A stretch of DNA of 64,000 nt from Nilaparvata lugens (taxonomy: Eukaryota > Arthropoda > Insecta > Hemiptera > Delphacidae). Shown here in pieces: positions 1 to 10,598 of this stretch (the stretch's first letter is position 1; every line of letters starts with the position of its first letter). Location: contig NC_052508.1 of assembly GCF_014356525.2 (NCBI RefSeq), positions 59,433,441-59,497,440 on the forward strand, written 5' to 3'. Made by a program: the position numbers and the translations under genes. A model generated the notes under the pieces. It was not told the DNA's origin and did not search any database. It saw only the letters and a program-made list of their open reading frames with translations.

Positions 1-67
1 GCCATTTCTGGGCCTTGCCACTGCCATATAGGAGACAGCTGATACTTTTATAACTGATGTAATATTA
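1..67 (+). mobile_element. 5' part of a split MITE, same family as 5763-6140
   Basis: Bases 1-67 match 5814-5875 almost base for base (GCCATTTCT, then TTGCCACTGCCATATAGG, then the TTATAACTGATG stretch). The match stops at TTA where the 68-646 element begins and resumes after it and again at about 4053. This is therefore the left portion of a second copy of the 378-bp MITE, with its terminus outside the window. Confidence 0.75.
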
Positions 68-646
68 AGGCTGTGCAAAGGCTAAAAATAAACTTTCTAC
101 TCGTGATATTTTTCAAAGTTTTTCGATTTGTATATCATCAAGTTAACAAAATGGAGAAGTTTTCTCAGGAAAACATTTTTTTTCTGTTCATTACTTTTTG
201 AGATATGAGCGCCTGAAGTTTAAATTTTTGGGACAGAACATTTCAAATTCGGTAAGAGATAAATCCACGAGATTTATAGGAAAGATTCTTCATGGTATTT
301 TTGATCTATTTAAACAAAAATTTTCTGAAAATATCAATTTTAAGATAGTTATTCAATCTACTAAAAATAACTTTTAGTTGAGTTATCTTAGGTAAATTGA
401 ATAACTTTTTCAAAAATTGATATTTTCAGAAAATTTTGGTTTTACTAGATCTACAATACCATGAAGAATCCATCCTCCAAAGCTCATGGATTTATCTCTT
501 ACCGAATTTGAAATGTTGTCCCAAAAATTCTAACTTCAGGTGCTCATATCTCAAAAAGTAATGATTGGAAAAAAATGTGATATACAAATTGGAAAACTTT
601 GAAAAATATCACGAGTAGAGAGATTAATTTTTGCCTTTGCACAGCC
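68..646. mobile_element. 579-bp foldback MITE with TTA target duplication
   Basis: The two ends are inverted copies: it opens AGGCTGTGCAAAGGC and closes GCCTTTGCACAGCC. The complementarity continues through nearly the whole element (ATATTTTTCAAAGTTTT against AAACTTTGAAAAATAT; GAGATAAATCCA against TGGATTTATCTC; ACCATGAAGAATC in both arms), so it could fold into one long hairpin. TTA flanks both sides (65-67 and 647-649), while the uninterrupted sister copy at about 5870-5890 has one TTA, which is direct empty-site evidence for a 3-bp duplication. A TTA/TAA duplication is typical of PIF/Harbinger-type elements, so that class is my inference. No ORF. Confidence 0.85.
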
Positions 647-683
647 TTATCTGTTTAATATCGGGGCACCGAGCTTCGCTCGT

Positions 684-900
684 TATTTATTTATTGACTT
701 TTGATAAACCCAACACAATTCTCTAAAATGATTGGGGAAGGACTAACAGGCACATCCGAAAACTGTTTCTTCCCCGAATTTTGATTTATACACTATAAAT
801 AGTCCAGAAAGTAGGTTATGTTCTGTGCTGTGCTATGAATTTAGAAAGTTAATTTTGAATTTAGAATTTAGAAGCACACACAATATAACTTAATAAAAGG
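684..900 (-). mobile_element. retroposon 3' end with AATA tail (copy 1 of 3)
   Basis: Read on the minus strand it contains AACATAACCTACTTTCTGG, AATCAAAATTCGGGG and CTGTTAGTCCTTCCCCAATC and then ends in AATAAATAAATAA. The same ordered landmarks recur at 27225-27472 (plus) and 32022-32290 (minus). A shared 3' region with a short-repeat tail at dispersed sites is typical of non-LTR or SINE retroposition. No protein is encoded in this piece. Confidence 0.5.
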
Positions 901-3200
901 GATGCTTGATAAACATACCTAGTGCTAGAGAACGGGAAACCAGAAATGACAAGAGAGACAACGAAATAGAGAGAAGGTATCAATTATATTGTCACCTCTT
1001 ACAGTTAAATTCAACAATTAATAAAACAAAGGAAGTTACATTATGAAAACCGAAAACAAAATTACTAAAGTTAGGTTATCTCTGAAATAGGTAATACGGT
1101 AATAACCTACTCCGTATGCTCTACATTTGAAAACGTTTTAGATTGAATCATAAAAGCTTAAAGGACTCTAATTTCAAAAGAGCAATTATTGAAAATTATC
1201 ATCAATATGTCTCAGAAGTTAATCATAAATAAGAATAAATATTTTAAGAAAAGATCCACATAAAATTCATAAAATTCTTAGAACATTAAATTTGAACACA
1301 CTTGGAAACTTTAAAACACTATCAAACATTATCAAATATTAATGATCCCCCCCAATAATAACTATTTAGTATCTTTATATCATGAACGCTGCAAGGACAA
1401 ACATTCCTCAAGTATCACATCATGGTATACTACCTTAAAAAAAACTATTCAAAAATATATGTCATCAAAACAAATTTAGGAAAGGTTAGGGTCCTTGAAA
1501 CTTCATTTGATCCTTTACAACTTTAAGATGAGAATTATTTTACAACATTAAATTTAATCAATAAGGGACATTTAAATTCATGTACTCATTCAATTTTAGT
1601 AGTTTAGAAGACTATAATTATTTATAAATTTAAAGAAAACTGAAATTCCCAGCTGGATCCTTACAGAGAAAATATGGCCTCACTTTTCAATGTAAAGATA
1701 CAACCGAAAATCTATTACTCAAACCAAATTAATAAAATTAATAATCTATCTATCCCCAATAATATCTCAAATTATGATTTAACAAAAGTCTAATTCCGCA
1801 CGTTTTAATTGATTGAAAGTCTGTTGTCACTAAAACCCATTTTGTCACATCCGAGTTCCTGGGACTTTCGTTTAATTTGGAAAAAGTTGTTACCTCATAG
1901 CTGTTTCTTCAAATTGAATCTAGGCTCGGTGATCGAGCTCTACACGTCCAGATGGACAGGAGACAGCATACCCCAAGCTAGGACGGCCATCGATTCAGAG
2001 GCGTCTCAGCGGCTTAAAGACACACGTTCATGAACCCATGAAATGATGGATTCGTACGTTGATCCCCGTACTTACACCGCTGTTAGAATAAAAAAAATAA
2101 ACTAGGATAATACAAATTAACTTAACTTCAGTTACATAATAAAAACAACCTACTTTAGGTTATATAGCTCACATCAATTACTTTAAAACATAAGTAGGCA
2201 TTACCTACTTCAATCTCTTGATTTAAAAGGATAGAATTTATTTGTAATAAGGGTTACGCCCTATACATAAAGCGATGAGTACATAGTATTCCATAATAGG
2301 CCTACATAATTCACAAGTTGATTGAATTACTTCATATAAGGTATTTCGAGTATTGTTGTTAGTTTAGTCCGTTCTCTTACATAAATCACATTTATGGGTA
2401 ATTAAAAGAATAAATTACATGATAGATGTTTCCTAAATAATCATGAAAGCTTTTCCTAAGCATCAAAAGACACAAAAAATCTATAACCAAAAAATACTGA
2501 TAGAATAATATACTGTAAACATCAGTCACACAGTCTGTGTACATCTGTGTAAACAACAGTAATTGAAATTTAGGTTAATAGCTTCCTCTTCAAAATAGTT
2601 TAAATCAAACAAATATCTTAATTCCTACTAATAGGTATTCTAAATTTCTACAAAACATATATCGTTAATTTTCTTACATTACAATAAATACTTTGATGGA
2701 AGCTTTCTTTGAAGATATTTTCCTTAATAATATTATAAATCTATGACGTACCTTTAGTAGCGGTTATAGGAGAAAAATCTCCATTGTGAGGTTACAATTT
2801 GATACTCTCTCTCTTCTTAATTAAAGCGACTACATAGGCAAAAGACTAAAAAATGCTGCTGGAACAAAAGGTTCCAGAGCCAAACACTAAAAATCCTAAA
2901 GCTGGCATGGAAGCCATGGTTAACACCAAGTTCTGATCAGACTACATTATTTAGTACTGCTTATGTCGGAGGACAGACGCTGAGTGAAGCCACTTCGCTT
3001 TTCTCGTCTTGATGTGGACAGCTGTGTGATCGTCCATGCTAGATAGACCTAACCAACACCAACTGTGATTGGCAGTTACTATACTCTAGAAAAATTTCCA
3101 CCAATAGAAAGGGACGTTACAACTACAATTCAAGATACATTCTCCCACCAAGTGACAGCTATTTTTCCTAGGCAGCTATAAATTCCTTGCCTTATAAGGT
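901..3200. other. AT-rich stretch, no gene recognised
   Basis: The stretch lies inside the 3.4-kb inserted element. The longest open frame (about 74 codons near 1809-2033) has no recognisable motif. I see no repeat shared with the rest of the window. Confidence 0.5.
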
Positions 3201-3204
3201 CGTA

Positions 3205-3415
3205 AACCAGACTTATATTCTAGGAAAATCGTTGATCTTCCCACAACTTCTACACACACACCTATAGAGTCGACACTACACAACGCAAAAAGCAAGGTTC
3301 ATGAACTAGACTGTTGCTCCAGGAAAATTGATGTTATTCCTAGGATCCTAGCTTCTACGCACACACTTACAGAGTCAACACAACACAACCCAGAAAAGCA
3401 GAACAGCAAAATCCA
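3205..3415 (+). repeat. imperfect tandem duplication, ~110-bp period
   Basis: CTTCTACACACACACCTA with AGAGTCGACACTACACAA near 3246 recurs as CTTCTACGCACACACTTA with AGAGTCAACACAACACAA near 3353. Each is preceded by a 'CTAGGAAAAT' or 'CCAGGAAAAT' type sequence. Confidence 0.6.
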
Positions 3416-4052
3416 TTTTTATAACAGGCTAACTTCTCAGGCTAATTTGCATAATTCTCATCACTCATAATTGTAACAATATTTATTGCTACAGTTCCAA
3501 ACACTTGAATTCAGGTTCAATTTTCTGTTCAAACATTTGAAAACAAAAAAAAATCTATTTTAGATTATTTACAAACCAAATTCAATAACAAAATAACACT
3601 CACTAATCACTTAAAATCGTCAAATAATGATCAACTTTGAAAATTATGATATACTCTAGTTTAGGAGAATTTTATCATGTCATGTCAACAAATCAGATTA
3701 TGTTGATCAAGTCGATTAAATTGTCCAGCTAGATAAAATTTCTCGCTGCTTGATCATGATTACACAGCTGGAAATAGTTCTGTCTGTCCCCCACACAGGC
3801 ACACGCATCTTCTGTTATCGAGAGACGACAAATTTATCATCTGTTTTCCAAGGATGAATTATCCTTTTCATGTCCTCCAGCTAGTTTTTCCAAGGAGACC
3901 TAGTGCAATCCAATCTTTATATCATAAACCTACTATGGTCCAAATTTCGTGAAAATCGTTAGAGCTGTTTTCGAGATCCGTTAAACATAAATAACTAGAT
4001 ATAAAAATAGCCAGATATATAAATGCAGAAATTGCTCGCCTAATATAATATG

Positions 4053-4250
4053 ATTATTGTTTGAAATGATCAATTATATTCCAGTCGTCAAGAGAATATA
4101 TTTAATAGATTGAATAATAAATGTATAAATTTTCATCATTGAGATTTAATATTCTGTTAATTCATATTTCTACATTGTTAAAAAAACGATTTGGCAAGTA
4201 TGAAGAGCTAGAAAATAATAGTACCATTACATCCGCTTTCCCGAGTGACA
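4053..4250 (+). mobile_element. right part of the split MITE
   Basis: Matches 5888-6081 of the intact copy: CCAGTCGTCAAGAGAATATA, GAGATTTAATATTCT, CGATTTGGCAAGT, GAGCTAGAAAATAATAGTAC and CCCGAGTGACAG are all present in order. After CCCGAGTGACAG the homology ends and the purine triplet array starts, so the right terminus of this copy is missing. Confidence 0.8.
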
Positions 4251-5552
4251 GAAGGAGAAGAAGAAGAAGGCGACCAAGGATAAGGAGGAATAGTAGAGGT
4301 AAAGATGAAAATGGAAGTGATGAGAGTAAGAGAGAGTGAATGAGAAGTTAGATCAGAAGGAGGTTGATAGAAAGAAGAAGTAGAAGGAAATGGAGGAGGG
4401 GGAGGAGGAGGAGGAGGAGAAGAAGAAGAAGAAGAAGAAGAAGAAGAAGGCGACCAAGGATAAGGAGGATAGTAGAGGTAAAGATGAAAATGGAAGTGAT
4501 GAGAGTAAGAGGAGTGAATGAGAAGTAAGATCGGAAGGAGGTTGATAGAAAGAAGAAGTAGAAGGAAATGGAGGAGGGGGAGGAGGAGGAGGAGGAGGAG
4601 AAGAGAAGAAGAAGAAGAAGAAGAAGAAGAAGAAGAAGAGAAGAAGAAGAAGAAGAAGGCGACCAAGGATAAGGAGGAATAGTAGAGGTAAAGATGAAAA
4701 TGGAAGTGATGAGAGTAAGAGAGAGTGAATGAGAAGTTAGATCAGAAGGAGGTTGATAGAAAGAAGAAGTAGAAGGAAATGGAGGAGTAGGAGGAGGAGG
4801 AGGAGGAGGAGGAGGAGGAGGAGGAGGAGGAGAAGAAGAAGAAGAAGAAGAAGAAGAAGAAGAAGAAGAAGAAGAAGAAGAAGAAGAAGAAGAAGAAGAA
4901 GAAGAAGAAGAAGAAGAAGAAGAAGAAGAAGGCGACCAAGGAGAAGGAGGAATAGTAGAGGTAAAGATGAAAATGGAAGTGATGAGAGTAAGAGAGAGTG
5001 AATGAGAAGTAAGATCAGAAGGAGGTTGATAGAAAGAAGAAGTAGAAGGAAATGGAGGAGGGGGGGGAGGAGGAGGAGGAGGAGAAGAAGAAGAAGAAGA
5101 AGAAGAAGAAGAAGAAGAAGGCGACCAAGGATAAGGAGGAATAGTAGAGGTAAAGATGAAAATGGAAGTGATGAGAGTAAGAGAGAGTGAATGAGAAGTT
5201 AGATCAGAAGGAGGTTGATAGAAAGAAGAAGTAGAAGGAAATGGAGGAGGGGGAGGAGGAGTAGGAGGAGGAGGAGGAGAAGAAGAAGAAGAAGAAGAAG
5301 AAGAAGAAGAAGAAGAAGAAAAAGAAGTAAAAGAAGAAGAAGAAGAAGAAGAGAAAGAAGAAGAAGAAGGCGACCAAGGATAAGGAGGAATAGTAGAGGT
5401 AAAGATGAAAATGGAAGTGATGAGAGTAAGAGAGAGTGAATGAGAAGTTAGATCAGAAGGAGGAGGTTGATAGAAAGAAGAAGTAGAAGGAAATGGAGGA
5501 GTAGGAGGAGGAGGAGGAGGAGGAGGAGGGAGGAGGAGGAGGAGAAGAACGT
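4250..5552 (+). repeat. purine minisatellite with embedded GGA/GAA expansions
   Basis: Six units begin at CGACCAAGGA near 4271, 4451, 4660, 4933, 5122 and 5371. Each has a ~125-base conserved core (TAGTAGAGGTAAAGATGAAA, GAAGTGATGAGAGTAAGAG, GAGAAGTTAGATCAGAAGG, AGAAGTAGAAGGAAATGG) followed by a variable (GGA)n(GAA)n stretch. Unit spacing varies from about 180 to 273 because only the triplet tracts change. The plus strand is almost pure purine. Long open frames on both strands (poly-Arg on plus, poly-Ser/Pro/Leu on minus) follow from the triplet composition and are not called as genes. Confidence 0.95.
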
Positions 5553-5762
5553 CTGCCATTGGCCCAGCTAGACAGTCTCCTCCCACTCAACGATGTCACA
5601 AAATGACGGCTTAAGCAACAGACTCGCCATTTTTTTATATGATAATTTTGTTATCACGGTCTTTCAAAGTATCAATAAATCTGTGGTTTTTTGACAATTT
5701 CTTAGTCTTTTTCATTTAAAGGTAGTAAGGAACCTTGACAAATATTATGCTGGCTTGTACCC
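5553..5762. other. spacer between minisatellite and intact MITE, carrying a repeat end
   Basis: No gene. Bases about 5664-5716 (ATCAATAAATCTGTGG then GACAATTTCTTAGTC) recur in inverted form at 55743-55862, so this is one arm of a dispersed repeat. Confidence 0.6.
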
Positions 5763-6140
5763 TATAGTGAGGTCCACGATAAAATGGTAGTGAAGAAAGA
5801 TAGAACAGCGTTGCCATTTCTTGGTCTTGCCACTGCCATATAGGAGACAGCTGATACTGTTATAACTGATGTAATATTAACTGTTATTGTTTAAATTGAT
5901 CAATCATATTCCAGTCGTCAAGAGAATATATTTTCAATAGATTAAATGAGAAATTTTCATTATTGAGATTTAATATTCTTCTAATTCATATTTCTACATT
6001 GTTAAAAAACGATTTGGCAAGTTTGCAGAGCTAGAAAATAATAGTACGAGTACCATTACATCTACTTTCCCGAGTGACAGATCAGGATAGAAATATCACT
6101 GTTAATCAAATATTGTCATTATGATGTGGACCTCACTATA
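5763..6140 (+). mobile_element. intact 378-bp MITE with TATAGTGAGGTCCAC ends
   Basis: Perfect terminal inverted repeats TATAGTGAGGTCCAC and GTGGACCTCACTATA bound 378 bases without coding potential. TA at both edges fits a TA target duplication. A second, interrupted copy lies at 1-4250. The outer TATAGTGAG matches the ends of the short hairpin family spread over 9-52 kb, which suggests a common transposase (inference). The class is uncertain; a TA duplication fits Tc1/mariner-like enzymes. Confidence 0.85.
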
Positions 6141-6365
6141 ATTACTGGTTACAGCCAATATTGCTAATTACTTGATGACTTGAACGAGGTATGTGATGAA
6201 TTGTACACAAAATTTGGAAATGAAATGAATTTCAAATTACAATAAATTAATAAAATTGATTTGGTAACCATGACTCAGCGAAGTCTACTTTTAGAAATGA
6301 TATTTGAGAATATCCTTCCCAAAAACTATCTACTGGAAGAGTGATGAGGGATTGATTCACTATAG
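6141..6365. other. AT-rich spacer, no feature recognised
   Basis: No repeat or coding motif seen between the intact MITE and the dispersed minisatellite unit. Confidence 0.4.
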
Positions 6366-6660
6366 GAAATTGATAAGAGAGAGTGAATGAGAAGTTAGAA
6401 CAGAAGGAGGTTGATCGAAAGAAGAAGAAGTAGAAGGAAATGGAGGAGGGGGAGGAGGAGGAGGAGGAGGAGGAGGAGGCGGAGGAGGAGGAGGATTAGG
6501 AGGAGGAGGAGGAGTAGGAGGAGGAGGAGGAGGAGGAAGAGGAGGAGGAGGAGGAGGAGGAGAAGAAGAAGAAGAAGAAGAAGAAGAAGAAGAAGAAGAA
6601 GGCGACCAAGGAGAAGGAGGAATAGTAGAGGTAAAGATGAAAATGAAAGTGATGTAGAAG
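6366..6660 (+). repeat. dispersed single unit of the minisatellite
   Basis: AGAGAGAGTGAATGAGAAG through GGAAATGGAGGAGGGGG, a longer GGA tract with GGC and TTA interruptions, then (GAA)n, CGACCAAGGAG and the GTAAAGATGAAAATG core. It is the same order as one unit of 4250-5552, displaced ~0.8 kb downstream. Confidence 0.9.
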
Positions 6661-7265
6661 AGAACAAGAGTGATAAACCCTAACAAGGCCTAGTTCGAAT
6701 CGTTGTTGTTCGTTCGTAATGAGCATTGTGTTCTCGCGAGAACAAGAAAATAACGCGAGAGAGAGAGAGAGAGGAAATAAGGGAGCAAACTAAGAGAGAA
6801 AGGATGAGAGAACAGAGTGAGCGGAGGACGGAGTGCGTTAAGAGGCAAATCTTGTCTTGAGATGGTAGCTTGGGGCGTATTGGCAGGCTGTAGACTGCTT
6901 TTCGAAATTCTGGCAAGATCCTTCTCCTACTTCCAACTTGCTCGGAATGTGGATGATCTACTGTTTCAGATCCTGAGGGATGTGAAAAATCGCCCTCATA
7001 ACCACTGTTCTGCCCTCAGAAAAACGTTTTATAGCAAAATTCATCACTGTTCAACCCTCCAGAAGTGTTAGTATAGGGAAATTCATGGGAGGTTCTGGGT
7101 GTAAGGCAAACCACTAATGTAACGTTTTATCGTACTTTTCAGACTGCAGACGAACAGTCTTCTTTACAATTGATTGTATAAATTCTTCCAACAGTGGACT
7201 TGCTAGAATACACGAACAGCTGCAAAACTGTGTCGGAAACGACTGAAACTACGCTTTTGTTTTAT
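6661..7265. other. no gene recognised
   Basis: Includes an AG-rich stretch near 6750-6830 and an 84-codon open frame at 6817-7071 with no motif I know. No repeat is shared with the rest of the window. Confidence 0.4.
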
Positions 7266-8012
7266 TTTTACTTTACTTTACTTTACTTTTCTTTTCTTGT
7301 TCGTCGCAATTATTAAACTGCATTAAGGGAGCAACGATCCCTCAGTATATGACTCGTCAAAGTTTAATCTAATATCTACCATCCCTCAAATTGCAACACA
7401 ACAGATCCCACATAACATACATCAAACATTATTCAACAAAGAAGTCTGCTAACCTGTACGGACACAATACAGTAAGGAATTCCCTGAGTGTTTTTTGAAC
7501 TCCTTCAAGCCATCAATTTCTCTTATGTGAGATGGGATTGAATTAAATATCTTCATTCCCATATAAAACGGGCCACTCTCCAGCAGGCTAAGTCTGTGGT
7601 GTGGGTGAACAAAACCTCTAAATCTTGTATTATGGGGATGACTGACCTGGTTCTTCTCATACATTCGTCTATTTTTAAAAACTAAGATTGCTAAATCTAA
7701 TATATAAATAGCAGGAGCCGTCAGCAATCTCTTTTTCTTCAAAATAAGGTCTGCAAGAACGCATTGTATTAATCTTATAAATTTATCATCCTAATGGCTT
7801 TCTTCTGCAGTATGAATATTCCATTATTCTCTATACTTTTTCCCCAAAAAATTACTCCATATTTCATAACTAACAGAAAATAAGCGTGATAGTATACCAA
7901 AAGAACAGTTTTTTCACTCCCTACTCTAGCCATTACTCTTAATGCAAACAACGCTCTATTCAATTTACTAGTGACATGAGAAATATGTAGCTTCCATTTC
8001 GAATGTTTTTAT
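7266..8012 (-). pseudogene. 3' end of a non-LTR retrotransposon (reverse transcriptase C-terminus)
   Basis: On the minus strand, two pieces in different frames read as the C-terminal part of a non-LTR reverse transcriptase. The 7963-7775 piece contains LVYYHAYFLLVMKYGVIFWG and LQKKAIRMIN. The 7742-7449 piece contains LTAPAIYILDLAILVFKNR, NQVSHPHNTRFRG and GPFYMGMKIFNSIPSHIR. These are the post-catalytic 'thumb' and tail motifs of non-LTR enzymes; the FADD box is absent, so the copy is 5'-truncated. A frameshift or stop near 7775 separates the pieces. It ends on the minus strand in an AAGTA-type pentanucleotide tail (7266-7300), normal for a target-primed insertion. The clade is uncertain. Non-functional. 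Confidence 0.75.
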
Positions 8013-8380
8013 CATCATTATTACATGTAATTATTATTATCATTATTATAGTCGAAAATGTCCGGCAAAACCTCATGTTTAATAGTGAGCGTATGTCATC
8101 CCAAATCCATGAGTCCTGTTAGAACTTGTATGCAGTAGAATGTGAATTCCTCGATCTACTTTTTTTAAATTACACTTGCATTACGAACACCTATTCACTA
8201 TTTCGGAAACTGTACGTCTAAACGTCACACTCACACATGATTGTTAATTACGCAGGCGTGTCAAAGTATGCGTTTTTCTAGCGACAGACTTTATTAGTGT
8301 GTCGGGGTCGGGAAGTAAAGGAGGTTTTTACAGTAGATATCAGCGCGGTTAAATTATCAAGGGTTGATGTGATGAAGGGG
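8013..8380. other. no gene recognised
   Basis: Contains a TTATTATTATCATTATTAT microsatellite near 8031-8050 and otherwise unique AT-rich sequence. Confidence 0.4.
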
Positions 8381-8830
8381 CCACAAGGGATGGGATGAAG
8401 GTAGAGAAGGAGAGGAGGATTGAGAAAACGAGAAGAGTGAGAGAGAGGAGACAGTAGTTGGTTCGGTTGCAATTAAAATGTCAGGCGCATTTAGGCGTTT
8501 GGTGAAAAGCATGTCTGTGGTTAGAAGGCAAGTCACGAGTGAAGCCAGAGCTTTCGAGGGTTGCTAAAGGAAGAAGAGGAGCTGAAGGATGAGGAGAAGG
8601 GAAAGGATGAGGAGGAGGAAGAGGAGGAGGAGTATGAAATACAGCAAGAAGCAAAATCAAAGGATGACAGTCTGCTGCAGTGGAATACAGGAGCCTACAG
8701 CAACTCTGTAGCTACAATGGAGATCATGTTTGGAGCGAACTCGAGAGAGAAAGATGGAGATACGAGAAGTGCAAGAGAGAGGGAACAAGTGATACATCTC
8801 TGGTTTCAGACCACTCCAGTTAGTTAGTGT
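8381..8830 (+). repeat. purine-rich tract
   Basis: Long GA-biased stretches (GGAGAAGGAGAGGAGG type at about 8400-8455 and a GAGGAGGAAGAGG run at 8565-8635). The associated 88-codon open frame (8561-8827) is Glu-rich because of this bias and is not called as a gene. Confidence 0.6.
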
Positions 8831-9024
8831 CACTTAACTTTTAGTCAACCCGAATTAACTTGCTACCTGACGGTTAAGTGAATTGTCCACACACATACTG
8901 TATCATGTATTCATTACCACACATGTATCATGTATTCATCACATGTCATCACAAACCTCATTACATGAAGAACATTAGGCTGTCAGTAACATGCATGTTT
9001 CACATTGATGGAGTGTGTATAATG

Positions 9025-9117
9025 TGGAGTGAACTTCACTTCAAACTGTCATGACTGGTTGAATGAGAAGCATTGATGATATTTGTATGAAATGTTGACA
9101 GTTCAAATTGGATCTCA
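9025..9117 (+). mobile_element. short-hairpin MITE, copy 1
   Basis: Inverted arms CTTCACTTCAAACTGTCA and TTGACAGTTCAAATTGGA around the conserved loop TGGTTGAATGAGAAGCATTG. Family consensus, by eye: TATAGTGAGATTCACTT, AACTGTCAGCATT, a ~36-base loop, AATGCTGACAGTT and AAGTGAATCTCACTATA, about 95 bases. No coding potential. Confidence 0.8.
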
Positions 9118-9340
9118 AAGTAGCAATTTACAATGATATCGAGCGCGGCATGACTCTTAACTCGCAATTAGCTTGGCGGGTAGGTTTGGATGGATCAGGT
9201 TCGTGGGTGTTATTGAACAAACGTTTAATAAACGGAGGTTCAGGTGTCATCGGTAAGAATGGCGGTAGGAGAACTTATCGTGTAATTCGAATGTCATCTA
9301 TAATATAATAATATAAAAAATTGGGTTATGCACATACTGG
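9118..9340. other. no gene recognised
   Basis: A 66-codon open frame directly abuts the MITE copy and shows no known motif. Confidence 0.35.
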
Positions 9341-9519
9341 ATAGGAAATTCACGAATGACGCATCATCACGTCTGATCTACAGGGCTGATTAACTTAAAA
9401 TTTTGCATATTAGATTCTTAATCTACCGTGGATGGTTATAGACCTAATTCCAATTCTTCAAGATTTCAGTTTGTCGAGTTTTCAATTAGACCCTAGCGGA
9501 GCACGGGTTACCTGCTTGT
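9341..9519 (+). mobile_element. dispersed repeat, 'GACGCATCATCACGTC' family, copy 1
   Basis: TTCACGAATGACGCATCATC, TTTTGCATATTAGATTC, CTCAATCTACCG-like and GGAGCACGGG landmarks recur in the same order at 40236-40385 plus 40940-41000. The right end abuts the next repeat family at 9520. Confidence 0.7.
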
Positions 9520-9928
9520 TGACCGAGCGAAGTGAGGTCTAAGATTCAAGTCGACGGTTTGGCATTTCTCTTAATGTTTAAATGTTTATATGTTTATATG
9601 TTGCGCATTCACGACGAAACGCGGTAATAGATTTTCATGAAATTTGACAGATATGTTCCTTTTTTAATTGCGCGTCGACGTATATACAAGGCTTTTGGAA
9701 ATTTTGCATTCCAAGGATAATATAGAAGGAAAAAGGAGCCTCCTTCATACGCCAATATTAGAGTAAAAATCAGACTATAGAATTATTCAGCATAAATCAG
9801 CTGACAAGTTATTACACAGATGTGTGGAGAAGCCAGTCTATTGCTGTATTCCCATAAGGTCTATAGATTCAATCAGGTACTTGTGGATGAGGATACTACG
9901 TGAGGTCTACTGTTCACAGAACTACTAG
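9520..9928 (+). mobile_element. 'GAGCGAAGTGAGGTC' family element, copy 1
   Basis: Starts with a small hairpin (GACCGAGCGAAGTGAGGTC) and ends GAGGTCTACTGTTCACAGAA then CTACTAG. Internal landmarks such as CGCGTCGACGTATATACAAG, AGGAGCCTCCTTCATACG, AATCAGCTGACAAG and ACACAGATGTGTGGAGAAG recur in inverse orientation at 22759-23840. No inverted termini and no ORF. The class is unknown; one terminal hairpin suggests a Helitron/Helentron-type or retroposed element. Confidence 0.75.
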
Positions 9929-10390
9929 TTTAGAATAATATCATATTTTGCTAGTCTGGAGTTCTGGAAAGCGCTTACCAACTCCAAGACATTAATATTG
10001 ATTCATTTTTACTCCTGTTAATATTTATTATTTGACAACTCATATCTTCAATGTATCGGAATTAAGTTGAAATTGTTATAACTGAAAATTTTATTGAATT
10101 ATTTTGAAAGTTTCAAATCTCTATTACTTTTCAGTAGACCTACGTTGCACGAATAAATAATACCAATCACACATTTTTTCAGTCATCACTTTTCTAGGTG
10201 ATAAGCGTTCTGCACAAATCAACTCTACTATTCAAAGTTAAGACTTCAACTTCATGGAAGCCATGCTTCTCATTCATTCAACAGTGACTGTTTGAAATGA
10301 ATCTGGCCAAGGAAGTGCATCCATACATCAAATTAGTATCTTTTACTACACCACTGCGAAATACAACACTAGACGGAATGTCGTCTCGTC
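9929..10390. other. AT-rich, no gene recognised
   Basis: No recognisable repeat or coding motif. Confidence 0.4.
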
Positions 10391-10515
10391 TGTTTTTCTC
10401 TCCTCCTCCTCCTCCTCCTCCTCCTCCTCCTCTCATCACTCACACTCTCTCTCTCTCTCTCTCTGACTCTTTCTCTCTCACTCTCCCTCTCTTCTTGTTT
10501 CCTTATTCTTCATAA
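10391..10515 (+). repeat. pyrimidine-only tract with (TCC)n and (CT)n
   Basis: (CTC)n at about 10401-10432 followed by CTCTCTCTCTCTCTCTCT near 10444-10462 and further C/T sequence. It is the same composition class as the purine tracts but in the opposite strand orientation. Confidence 0.85.
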
Positions 10516-10598
10516 TCTTCTTCTCTCTTTGTCAGTTGACGGCGGCGGCATTCTTGCAACTCTGACACTGCAAAAGATATTTTATGGCCAAATCACCA

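Larger units (their letters stand above)
655..4052 (-). mobile_element. 3.4-kb non-coding element inserted in the split MITE
   Basis: Comparison with the intact MITE shows everything between 'CTGTT' near 655 and 'ATTGTTT' near 4054 is inserted. The left end carries a small hairpin read on the minus strand (CGAGCGAAGCTCG, then GTGCCCCGAT). The right end, read inward on the minus strand, begins with an AT-rich stretch and GGCGAGCAATTTCTG. The terminal hairpin with no inverted repeats resembles Helitron/Helentron-type non-autonomous elements, which is inference. No ORF of note was seen. It carries a retroposon 3' end next to its left edge and an internal imperfect ~110-bp duplication at 3240-3410. 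Confidence 0.5.

Noticed and set aside
4208..6726. Long poly-Arg, poly-Ser, poly-Pro or poly-Leu open frames
   Set aside because: They lie entirely in GGA/GAA triplet arrays, occur on both strands and in several frames, and have no non-repeat coding flank.
6817..7071. 84-codon plus-strand frame
   Set aside because: No recognisable motif, no composition change at its edges and no sign of selection; expected by chance.
8561..8827. 88-codon Glu-rich frame
   Set aside because: Composition follows the purine tract and the sequence after it has no known domain.
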